Source: Bisporella sp. PMI_857 (Eukaryota; Ascomycota; Leotiomycetes; Helotiales; Helotiaceae). From it: 64,000 bases of DNA. This document shows positions 1 to 10,700 of the stretch, in pieces. The translations under genes and the position numbers were made by a program. Below the pieces are notes generated by a model, which saw nothing but the letters and a program-made list of their open reading frames with translations, was not told the origin of the DNA and searched no databases. The DNA lies in the NCBI GenBank assembly GCA_021307315.1, contig JAJSPD010000025.1, forward strand, positions 310,001 to 374,000, written 5' to 3'. The stretch's first letter is position 1; every line of letters begins with the position of its first letter.

Positions 1-336
1 GCTACATGGGTAAGTCAGTAGTTTCCTTCAAGAAGAAAGGCCTGAGCTGCATGACTCAGAGGCGGCATGCATTTTGAGATATACCATATTCGAACCTCGT
101 CTCTAGGTCTAGAATTCGATGGTAGCAGTGTGAAGGGCGAGCTAATTATATCTCATTGCAGGACTCGTGACAACATGATCACAGTATATCATGGACGGAA
201 ACTAATCGAATTGCTGAAGCCAGGGGTGGGCGTCATTCGGGAAGGGACGGGACATGTATTTATGCTTGAGGAATGGAGATGGCATAACGAGATGATCGAG
301 AAGCAGATTGAGAAAGTGAGTAAACTTAGTGTCTAG
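1..336 (+). CDS. alpha/beta hydrolase, 3' end only (partial)
   Basis: C-terminal part of a serine-hydrolase-fold protein whose start lies left of the window. Exon 1..9, intron 10..161 (gtaagt donor, gctaat branch, ttgcag acceptor), last exon 162..336. Splicing joins the residues HGTRDNMI, the usual alpha/beta hydrolase context of the catalytic Asp, and further on EGTGHV carries the expected catalytic His. The nucleophile elbow is not in view, so substrate cannot be inferred. It ends with TAG 148 bp before the convergent 3' end of the N-myristoyltransferase gene. Family level is fairly secure; function is unknown. Confidence 0.75.
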
Positions 337-483
337 AGTGGACAGGTTCAGGAGTTATGAAGTTATAGGAGGATATAGACGTAATCTCAGGGCGTCTGTT
401 AGATCAAAGTATTGTGCCATCAATCGTGCATGTTTTGCGTGCTCTTATTGTTGTAAATCTATACTCATATGAGACTAGATTTC

Positions 484-2269
484 CTATAACATGACAACGC
501 CAATGCCGCTCCCCCGCTCATCAATTCGATTTCTCTCGTCGACACCTCCAGCAATGGGGTTGGCGTTATAGTTGTAGAGATAAAAGTGTAGTTGACCATC
601 TCCTCCCCCAAACTTTTGCTCCTCTAAGAAGTGATTGTTATCAAGCAAGGTAAGAGCGTTAAAAACGTCGAATTTCGCCTTCTTAGCAAGGATTAGGGCG
701 TCATTTACGAGTACGTTAAGACGTGTTCGAAGGTCTGCAGCTTTGGCGGCCGATGTGCCAGAAGACGATAGAGTTGAGAAGGCAGTCTCCGTTGCATAGT
801 AAAAGAGATATGCAGCTCGTATCGTGGGGTATCGACTAGGCTTCATAACTGTGGATTCGATGCAATAGAATGAGAAGAAGTCGGTGATTTTCTGAGTAGA
901 TGGGTCCTGTTTTTCTTAGCCTCGTTCATTCTGGAATATGATATGCCTACCTCAACGACATAAGACCATATAACCTGCTCGCCTTGGTTCTTCTTGTGTA
1001 GCATCAAATGCTCGATCTCATCTTTGTTGTAAACTGGTGCCATATCAAACCTAGACAGATACCGCTTTAGCAAGTCGGTAACGGCATCGAGGTCTTTCGC
1101 TTCCATGGCTCGTAGTCCTTTCGTCGATGTCCGGTCCGGAAGCTTATACTTAGCAATCTGGTAGGAGGGCTTACTTCCTGGTGGTAACGGACTAAAGCCA
1201 ACTTCGTGGAGCTTTTCCCAGTCTATTGATCGATGGTAATATCTGCAAGTACTAATGGGTGTGGGCAACACTACACCAGCAGTATATATAGCTTGCCATG
1301 TTCCTTTGAGATAACACCTCCGAGTCACTTCTTTGATTAGGACGGGTGTCAACCGTTTTGCTCGAAGCTTCTTGTGTATACACAGAAAGTTCACTTCCGA
1401 GGCATGTAGAACTCTCTGTCTAACTCTCAACTCAACTGGTACGGCGGAGATGAACGCAACAAGCTTTTGAGAAGCCGTAGCTCGAACCCCAACGTGCCAT
1501 TCTTTAGTCCAACCTGGTGCTAGAAGAGCCCTAAATCATCAACAAGATGTATTTAATTGGGGGGTTCGAAACCTTACCATCTTAGAAATGCTTCGGAATA
1601 GTTGAATCTGAACATAGCCTCATTGTCCTCGACATAATGACCATTCAGTAACTCATAAACTTCCTTGGTCTCTTCATCACTAGTCATGTCCATCGTCACC
1701 CACTCGAAACCGTCAATCAGAGGTCCTGGTTCTTTGGGAACTTTATCAGGGTCAATTATTTTGAAAGGGCCTTCTTCAATGGTTTCCTGGTCTCCAAACT
1801 TCTTCACTGGTTGTGTTCCCCAGAACTTGTACGCGCCCATATCCTTAGCATTCTTGCCACTCATAGCTAGCCCTGTCATGATATCTGCAAGACTAAGTTT
1901 CTTCATGGTTGCTAGAATCTCCTTTTCGGACTTATTCTCCACTCCTAATTGCTGTGCCAGCGCCGGATTTGCTTTCAACAGCTCCATGGCATTTTCATTA
2001 CTGATTGATCCGATTGATTTCGTCTCTCCTGAGGAAGATTCACCTCCGGACCCTCCTTTCAGAGCCGATTTTATGCGTTTCCTCTTGGACTTCTTCTTCT
2101 TTGCGGCAGCTCCTGCAGCTGGTGTGCTTCCTGATGGGGCATCTTCTTCCTCATCTTCATTCTCTGACTCGACTTCTGCTTGGCCTTGTGTGTTTTGAGA
2201 TTCTTCTAGGGTCTCCTCCGCGGCCGTATTTATTGATACAGGGTTATCAAGCTTCGATTTTTCCGCCAT
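484..2269 (-). CDS. NMT1: glycylpeptide N-tetradecanoyltransferase (N-myristoyltransferase)
   Basis: Transfers myristate from myristoyl-CoA to the N-terminal glycine of target proteins in the cytosol and at ribosomes. Exons (minus strand) 2269..1578, 1530..951, 906..484; introns of 47 and 44 nt; 564 aa. The N-terminal third is acidic then Lys-rich (KKKKSKRKR), as in ribosome-targeted NMTs. The catalytic fold follows: [42 protein letters not shown], the conserved [16 protein letters not shown] myristoyl-CoA segment, [14 protein letters not shown], and the end GIGVVML whose terminal leucine carboxylate is the known catalytic base of the family. Start chosen at MAEKSKLD; an in-frame ATG nine codons upstream (2296) is the alternative. 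Essential single-copy gene in other fungi. Confidence 0.95.
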
Positions 2270-2630
2270 GTTTATATCTTTTGCAGAGAGACGCACAACC
2301 GTGGTAGAAAGTCGGTAAGTTTGTGTTAGCAGGATGGCGGGGTTGAAGTCTGGCAGCCCCGCAGTCTTAAATCAATCACGTGCGCCTTGAGTGTGCCTAC
2401 CCCAGGTAGGTGAATTGAGACCAGTGTAAACGTCTAGATTTGAATCATCAGTCAGAAAAATGGTGGATCATGTCTCACAACGATGTTCCCGAGAATATTG
2501 GAGCTACATATAGAAAACAGCGCTTTGACAAATGTTGATAAGAATATAGGAAGATTGATAGTAAAAGATCTATGTATGCTTCGATCTGTCTAGTTATTTC
2601 CAATTCTCTTGAACATCTAGGAGGATCATA
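2270..2630. promoter_or_regulatory. NMT1 upstream region with CACGTG E-box
   Basis: 361 bp between the NMT1 start and the 3' end of the ABHD12-like gene. It holds TCACGTG at 2376..2382, about 107 bp upstream of the NMT1 ATG, a bHLH-type E-box core. I see no ORF or RNA gene here. Promoter role is inferred from position only. Confidence 0.4.
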
Positions 2631-4130
2631 TCAAGGCGGCAACATCATTCCTTCATCGGGTTCGAAAGCCTTATTCACAGCTAATACTGTCGGGGCATAA
2701 GTCAAAAGTCTGCTGTGGTCTATATGAGGTTTAGTTGCGTGGACTGGCCGCAGACTTGCTATACTCACGACCATATGCCAATATTTCTTCTCTGATAACT
2801 TTGTTATCACCGCCTTTCCACGTGCTGATGGTTGCTCCATTCCCCAGATCAATAGTAGACCTTGCTTTCATTTTAGTAAGAAGGTCCGACGCCATGCCTC
2901 TCTCTGTGGTCGCATTTGCTGCAGTTATAAACAAGCTTTGTGAGTGAGAGAATGGGATCTCGAAATCGTCTTTAGCATGGATGAAAAACAACCTAACTCT
3001 TTTGCTGATTCGAACCAAGTTTGCAATCCGTTCTGCTGATGGCCACTTATCAATCAAATGGGTTGAAAGTTGCTTTTGGAGGGCAGGATACACTCTCAAG
3101 GGAGAAAGCACTGGTACAATCCCTCCAATGGAATACGTCGTAAGTAGCTTCGTCACATCAGTGAAGCCTGACACCAAGACAATGCCCGCAAACTCAACTC
3201 CTTGCATTGCGAAACGCTCAGCAACAGCTGCAGCAACTGCAGTACCAAGACTGTGGCCGAGTATAACTATGCGATTCGGTGGGACCTTTGCAATTTTTAT
3301 TGCCCAGTCAACCTTTTGTTGTAACCGGTAGTCAGCTATCTTGACTCAATAAATTTATCCAAGAGAGCCATTCCCTTACAGCGGCAATCCCATCAATAAT
3401 AACGCCATCCTCCGAAGGATTCCCCGTCGAACGTCCATAGCCTCGATAATCAATAGCAAGGACGTGGTTGTTAGAGAGCCCAGATAGAGCGCGATATGCA
3501 TCTGTCCTCCAGCCTTGAGCAACACTACCAGCCGTCTGTGCACACAGTCAACAACATTCATAGGCTATAATGGAGCCTCATACACCATGAACTACGTCAC
3601 GTGAGCTTGCTTCATCACAATGAATCGGTGCTGACTATACTTACATTTGATTATAAGGTGCGAAGAAGGATCGTCCCTGAGTATTTTGAATGCTTTCCGC
3701 TCTGTGATATCCTTAACAAAGCCCGAAGGTTCTTGCAACAATCCGGACTCATGCTTTACATAAACGGCTAAAGGCAGCACATGCCAGGCATAGATGTCTT
3801 CATGATCAGGGGTGGTAAATCTGAAAGGAGTTATCTGGTTCTCTGAAGTTCAATCAGCACTTGCTTGGCAGGATTGTTGGTTTAATAGGCTGACTGGCAA
3901 ACCCAAACTGTTCCGGATTGTTGGTATCAGCCCACCATGTAGGCACTTGAATCGCATGAGTGTACAAAGCACTATAATACAGTTATTAGTGAATCTGTTT
4001 TAGATAGGAATACTTACTGCCGTTGTAGCCATGCAGATTGTGTAAGAGCGATCAAGGCAGTAATGTAGACAAGGACTACGAGGGCAAGACTACGGTAGAC
4101 TTTCGCAAGAATCGAACTCCACCAAGCCAT
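2631..4130 (-). CDS. ABHD12-like membrane-anchored alpha/beta hydrolase
   Basis: Putative lipid-type serine hydrolase; animal ABHD12 is a lysophosphatidylserine lipase, but the fungal substrate is unknown. Seven exons (minus): 4130..4018, 3971..3895, 3842..3645, 3591..3584, 3535..3380, 3312..2769, 2719..2631; 394 aa, sum divisible by three. The N-terminus has one hydrophobic segment (LALVVLVYITALIAL), probably a signal anchor. Then PEQFGFAKNQITPF, the oxyanion motif FHGTAGS, IDYRGYGRS, nucleophile elbow GHSLG, acid motif HAKDD and the late His in AYGHHSRLL. Exon 4 is only 8 nt (TTCATGGT) and encodes most of the FHG motif. One donor (GTCAGC at 3894) is weak. Shares a divergent promoter with SWC3. 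Confidence 0.88.
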
Positions 4131-4568
4131 TCTTCTGAAGAAGAAACGATCTAGTATTTAAAAAAGCAATTTCGGGTATCTGAAAAGTGTTATATAAAGG
4201 CACAAGTACAGTATCAAACAAATCTGAGGCCGTGTCCTGAGTTGACTCACGTGTTAGGCACAACCTAGAGAGCTTGATCGTGCCATCAATCTGCCCCCTT
4301 TGTTTCGCAAACCTGACCGAGCACAAGTTTACGGCATTCAAGCTTCTCATATATTTATTTTGCGTTCCCTACGTGGTTAGCTTCGGACGATAACAGATGA
4401 AGCTTTGGGACATACCTGAAATTTTTGTGGTTGTAACAAAACTTGGCGGCTGTGCAAAGCTCATGTTCCATCTTGTGGATATTCATATTCTCTAGTCAGA
4501 CGCGATTTCTTAACACGACCTTGACGCCGAATCCAGCCTGTCTAAATTTACAAGCAATTCACGCCATA
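4131..4568. promoter_or_regulatory. divergent promoter ABHD12-like / SWC3
   Basis: 438 bp between two divergent start codons. At 4243..4253 the sequence TGACTCACGTG overlaps a GCN4/CPC1-type TGACTCA (4243..4249) and an E-box CACGTG (4248..4253). The site lies about 115 bp from the hydrolase ATG. No TATA box stands out. Regulation is inferred from motif content. Confidence 0.4.
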
Positions 4569-6274
4569 ATGGAGAGGAAAAGAAAACAACAGCCAGCTCG
4601 TTCATTGCGTGGTGAGCCTCCAAGTAAGAAACGTACGCCTGAACCTCTCACACAACCAACGCCTCCTCCCTTGGAGGAGCCTCTGCCAAAAAGCATCGCA
4701 CCTGGGAAACCACTGCCTACACTTAGAGAAGCTCAACCAGAAAACCTCCCTGCCAATGAATTCCAGACAGTCTCGGAAAGGTACGTGGTTTGAGTTCTTC
4801 AATCTACTTTCCTATCTTGAAGGCATCAATCTAACTGTGGCTTTGTTACAGTGGAGTTCTGGCGGATTCATTACAGAGATCACGAGCGAAATGGATCAGC
4901 GAGGGTATATTCGAAAGATACTGGACGAAAGTCACTGCGAAAAAGAAGAAAGAGACACCTGAGCTGGCAAATAATCCACCGAAGGAGTCCATGACAAAGC
5001 TTGGAACTTGCACCATAACTGTTGAACCGCACATCTTCGAAGCCTCGATGTACGCTATAAAAGATACGACTTCAAAATCTAATGCGCCACCAATTTCTCA
5101 ACAACCTATGTATCGACCGATTATACAGTACGGACCACCGGGCGGAATGATGCCTCCAACACCACCAATACAAAGTAAGCCCGTTGTACCACTTCAAACA
5201 AATCAACCGGCTACTCCAAATAACCATATTCCTACGAAGCACAACGAAAAACCACATGAAGCACCAAGCAATGCTATGTCGCCGCAACCTATAGAAGCAA
5301 AGGCAGTGAATGGACATACGGCTCCTAACAATTCGTTACCACAGCCTCCACCCACAAATGGTCCACCTCCAGCCCCAGTCACCAAAAGCACCGATCCTGT
5401 GATACAAATGCTCGCCGAAAGAGCCGCAACAGATCCGAGCTTGAAAGCACTTATGAGAATAGTGGCCAATGGGGAAGCGTCTCCAGATGAATTAAAGAAA
5501 TTTCAGACACACATCGACGAGCTGACTCGTCTTCAAAAAGCAAGACAAGCCGCGAGTCAACCTGCAACGCCAAAGACCCAGCCGGTACAATCATCAATAG
5601 CAGGTCCTGGAGCGAATCAACAGCTAGTTTCTAATGCAGCACCGAGTTCTGCGGCAATTGCGAAGGCATCCCCGAAAGTATCCCCATATCAAACTCCTCC
5701 ACAGCCACAGGCACTACGGTCGAAGGGGCCATTGCCGCCTACAAAGCCAGACATATCAGGAGTTGTGTTCGAGTTTACAGGCGGATCAGGCGATCGCTTT
5801 CTGTTCCCGAAGTTCAGTATATTGGAATACCTCCCGCAGGGTCAAGTCATAGCTTCATTTCTTATTGTACGGAAGGGCAGCAGTAGCGACTCACCGAGCT
5901 ACGATCCTACACTTGATTATTATCAGCCAATCACAATACGATTATACGCTCATCAGGGTCGGCAATTGGAAGCATTACAAAAAGTTGTCGCTCCTCAAGA
6001 AGAAGTTCGCAGATATATGGATGATATCATGGATAACATGACGAGGGCGGAATATGTGTTACTTGCTATGCGGCTCCCTAAGGATGCTGAGCCAGAAGCC
6101 GAGAAAGACGGAGAAGCAGAGAAGCACGATCAAGCAGATAATCAGGTGCTCTGGGCCACGACTAATAATCCTACACCTCCTCCACCTCAGGTGAGGCCGG
6201 GCCCAAAAGTTCTTACCGAGGGTGTGCAGTACCAGAATTTTATTTCAGCCGTTAGCGAAAAGCCTGTATATTAA
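4569..6274 (+). CDS. SWC3: SWR1 chromatin-remodelling complex subunit Swc3
   Basis: Subunit of the nuclear SWR1 complex that exchanges H2A for H2A.Z. Exons 4569..4780 and 4852..6274, intron 71 nt; 544 aa. N-terminal basic/proline segment (MERKRKQQPAR, SKKRTPEP), then the Swc3 core SGVLADSLQRSRAKWIS, GIFERYWTK and KLGTCTITVEPHIFEA. A long low-complexity middle follows, rich in Pro, Gln and Asn. The C-terminal conserved block contains VVFEFTGGSGDRFLFPKFSI and PQGQVIASFLIVRKG. Start chosen at the ATG giving MERKRK, just before the conserved region; an earlier in-frame ATG (4443) would add a non-conserved leader. Recognised by the fungal Swc3 pattern. Confidence 0.85.
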
Positions 6275-7753
6275 ACAGGTCTTGTTTTTTAGATACGCAA
6301 GGAGTCATGGTCAGGAATATTGATACGAAGGGTATTTTAAGGTCTGTGGCGTCATATACCAAAATATTGGACTCGGAAGGGAATTCAAAAAGAGTTTGTA
6401 TTTTAGAGGAAAACTCACCTGTTGAATGGTATTGCTTCACAGCTTCTCTTCAATTCCGAAGCTGCTGTGATACACATGAACCCTATACCAACTTTGGCTA
6501 TCGCGTTATGTCCCTCAAAATATGCTGCGGCCTGACATTCCATCGGCGATAACTAGTGGCAGATTCATGTTTAGGCATTGACGACAAACAGTGTTCATTA
6601 TATTCTTTTTGCTAGTGATTGAACTGATGTTCAAGTAAACACTAACATTGTAAATGCTTACAAATCACAACACGAGCAACTTATTTTTGAAACACTTGGG
6701 ACTCAATCTCGAGAGTTATAAAAAAGTGTTAGACAGGTCATCAAATATAAAAGCTAGCATATTCATTTCGGGTGGATTTATTATACCATGTTCCAACTTA
6801 AATCAGCTAATTTTTCGCAGGGAAGTAGCAAAATTTAGCATTGGAGATGTTTCTCGATGCTTGATATTGAAATTGCAATGGCTCGGAAGCACATTACGCC
6901 AAAGGCTAGGAGGCAAATTCCGAATAGTGAAGACAACACGTAATTATGTATTAGTAGTGATTCGCGTAATATTTCCGAATGTTTGCACACTGAAACTAAG
7001 ATAGAGTTAGAGTTCACTCCGCCCAGTTAGCTCACGATCATATTGTCTCTAATCCTTTAGTCGTCATAGACAGACGAATTTTGAGACGAAACCCCCGAGA
7101 ACTACTATATACCCAATCTTCCAGGCTGTGAGAAGATACTTTCCTTATAACATGGCGCTAGTAACCATGGTCAATTGGAACCGCTTGAAACCAAAAACAA
7201 AATAGCCTAGGAGGGCAGTTTTTGATCCATCGCAGTTACTTTAAGATTGAAATCTGCTTTCCGTATTACAGCAGTCTGAACTTCAGTATCTTGAACTCGA
7301 GTATTACATATGCTGCCGGACATTCATTAAATTATCATCTTGACCATCATGAATGCTTAATCAAATGTATTAGCAGATTAAGATATTCCAACGACCTCAC
7401 AAATTTCACAGGAGATACCGGTTGTGACTAGTATAAGCATCTTGAAAGATAGAAGACTTAAAGATATTATCGCCAGCTGTTTGGACAGGCTCATTGTCAC
7501 TGTCGTTATTTTAGGATCACGTGATTGAATGGACAGGCAGGTCCAAGTAATGTTAAAGTGGTTTCGTGATTCTCGCGTTCCAGGGGTTGTGTTTTTTGGT
7601 ACGCGACCCTCTATTGAACTTCACTTAAGTCATTTTGCAGCCTGCCTCAACAGCACCAGACTGCAGCCTCCAAAAACCAAAACTAATAATGCTAGGGTGA
7701 TTTTGTAACAAACAAGATCCCCATGAAGATTACAACCCTCAACCAAAGCAGTC
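6275..7753. other. intergenic, AT-rich, RIF1 upstream region
   Basis: About 1.5 kb between SWC3 and RIF1. The first part must hold the SWC3 3' UTR. The stretch 6600-7400 is AT-rich with only short, unconvincing open frames. At 7516..7525 is the palindrome ATCACGTGAT (E-box core 7518..7523), 231 bp upstream of the RIF1 ATG. No RNA gene or transposon remnant was recognised. Confidence 0.5.
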
Positions 7754-10700
7754 ATGGTGCCGCAAGCATCAGCTTCTCGACAACTGCCTGGCTCTCTCTC
7801 AATTCCTAGGCTCCCGACTCCTCCCCGAGAAATACATAGCAGCGATCCCAAGCACACGAATATTGAGCGCAGCCTTGTAAAAGACTTTAAATCTAAATCC
7901 ACTACTATTACGCCTAACTCGTCAGCCGAATCTCCCAATACGTCTGCGCTTTCTCGAAAGAAAGTTAACTGGATCGACAGTGACGATAGGTACTCCAGCC
8001 CTGTCGTCGCACCTGTACCAAATATTGGAGGGAAGAGGCCTATCAAGTCGATACTGAAGCCATATAATGGAAATCATGTCAGCGCGCTCAAGCTAGTACC
8101 AACAAAACTTTCCCATCCTCACGCATACCCAAATCTTGCGACAATGCTCGAATCAATAACTCAGCAGTTGGAAGGAAATGATAGGCAATCGAGGTTGGAT
8201 GCGTACACAACATTGTCAGGATCTATACAGGCATCGGAGAACGCCCCGGAATTGCGAGCATTGAAGGAGAAAATGGGGCCGCTCCTCAAATGCATGAAGC
8301 GTGATTTGACTGCGAAAACTGGTAGCAACATATGGGACTCGTCGTTGATCATAAATGACCTGAAACTTCTTTCGAGTTTTCTTCAAAAATCAGCTATCGC
8401 CGAGACCCTCCCTGCAGATTTCTGGGTCTATTTTGTCGATTACGCTATCAAGATGTTCCAGGATTCCGATATATCGAAGGAGATCATTAAGCACATTTTA
8501 TTCATACTTGGGTTTCAGAAATGCTCTTCGAATGTCATGAACACAGAAAGGGTCAGTAGGCTGGTTAGTGCTTTGCACGATATCGAGAACTTTGTGAAAG
8601 GAAAAAGTATCATCACAGGACGAATTGATGTCTACAGGAGTTTGGTACGAAACTCGAGATCTGCTATGCTGGCAAATAGCGACTGGGTAGAAGACCTATT
8701 CAATAGCATGCTTAGTAGTTTGAGGGACACGCGGTCAGCGGCCATTCAACTGGGTCTTGAATCAGCTGCGACGATGGGTGTTGAAAAAAAAGCTATTCGT
8801 ATCGTGATGGAGCTCTTCCGAGGAGAGCTGGTCACAGATGTCGCCGTTGTTAAATTCGGTGATTTATATGCGGATCGACTTAAGGAAATGGCAATAATAC
8901 CAAAAAGAGACAACAGAACCGATAGAAAGGAAGATCTCTCGCAAAAGGCGGAGCGTCTGAAAAAGGAAGAAGCCTCTGCGAGCATCCCCCAAGTATGGAT
9001 TATTCCCATGTTGTTTATCAGAGGACAAAAATCGACATTTGAACAGTGGTCATTTGTCAGTACATGGCTTACTGTGATTGGGAAATGTTTCAATTCTAGA
9101 GATGCTCAAACGAGAGTAGAAGCTAATGTGGCATGGAGTCGATACATCTTTGCCATCAGTCCTGACGAAAAGACGTCTCCGAAATTGGTATCCCAACTTA
9201 AATCTCCGTTCATTGACCAGCTCAAACGAAAGAGCAGATCAGCCAATCCTTCCAGAGTTCGCAACTCAATCCTCAGTGGAATATACTTCTTATTCTATTA
9301 CTGCTTCCGGCCCAATTCAACACCAGCCCAGCTAGAAATGTACTGGGATGCATACGTCAGTGAACTTATTGGGAAAGCTCTCACACCAGCCAATATTTCT
9401 GATAGCCCGGAGCAAGCGAGGCAAGACCTCATCGATGCTTGCAGAATCTTGACAGCTATGTTTGAGACAACACCTCGACCATGGAGCGAGACTCGTGCTT
9501 TAGATTTCAGTTCTCCAAACGGACTTACATCTCCTATGAGTGTAAATGAGCTTCCGGCTCTTGATTCAAAATGGCTGCGCAAAAGTGCTACAAGAGTGTT
9601 TCCTGTAATGGAGCCAGTTCTTGAAAAGCTTTTCTGGGATCTTTCAGAGTCATCAGAACCAGCTAGCTGTCTATTCAAGGCTTATATCACTTCCATAGCT
9701 TCGCCTGCCGCCAAAGAAATTAAGGTTCCCAATGAGGCAATGGCTTGCGTTGCTGGAATCTTCAATTTTGCCTATCGCATCTGGCATCTCGGTCCTAGTA
9801 ATATGTTAAGCTTGGCCTTACCAAGCCGTTCGAAATCAAACGACTTCTTGGGCAGTTTTCGTAATATAATAATCACTGCAATTACCGGTTTAGGACCACT
9901 CCATTTCACCGAGAAACTACTATCAATTAGCAATCAGGATACCTTCGTTGTGATTGCAACGCCATCCCACCGACCAAAAAGCTTGCGAGGCGAGATACAA
10001 TGTCCTCTCCACCATCTTTTTGTCTTGTTGACAAAGACATGCCCAAGTCTCGTCTACGATGGTAGCTTCTCCCAAATGGTTAGGAGTATAATTACTCCTT
10101 TCTTCGAGGCTCGCACAACAAGTAAGAGTCAGATGGAACTTATTCAAGATCTCTTAGCATTACTCCCAAGTGAAAACACTGAGCCGTGCAAGCTACTTTG
10201 GCAAGTCTTAGCAGAGTTCGCAACACGTGCTATAGACACAAGGGATTCTAGTGCTAGTAATGGGAGCAATGGCCAACCTTTAGGCGCAACATATCGTAAT
10301 GCATTACGGATTCTAGAACACGGATTCGACCTTTCTCCTCAGGAACCATTACCGGGATGGAGAAAACTTTTTGAGGCACTTGTCGCTTCCTCGACAATCG
10401 ATGCCGGCGAAAGCGGACGCGCTATTGCTGTCGTGGAACCTCTGGCGAAAGCCTTAGTTCAAAGATCTGGGGTGTCATCGATTGCTTATTGTGGAATGTT
10501 AGTCACGAAAGCGACATATCCAAAAGATCGCAAGACACTCGACGCTGCTCGGAGGAAGCTCTGGGGCATTTTGAACAACTCCAAGATCACTGGTAATGAC
10601 CCTTATTTCCATCTATACGAAATTATGCGAGGAGCGCTCGAGAGCTCTTATGCTTCTTTCCGCGTAGATCGGAATCTAGATTGCATTAACATGCTCTGTG

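Noticed and set aside
1561..1575. ggttcgaaacc resembling a tRNA B box
   Set aside because: No A box or cloverleaf around it; it lies in an NMT1 intron.
1665..2198. 177-aa plus-strand ORF inside NMT1
   Set aside because: Antisense shadow of the acidic and Lys-rich N-terminal NMT1 exon; Ser/Phe-rich composition is what its complement predicts.
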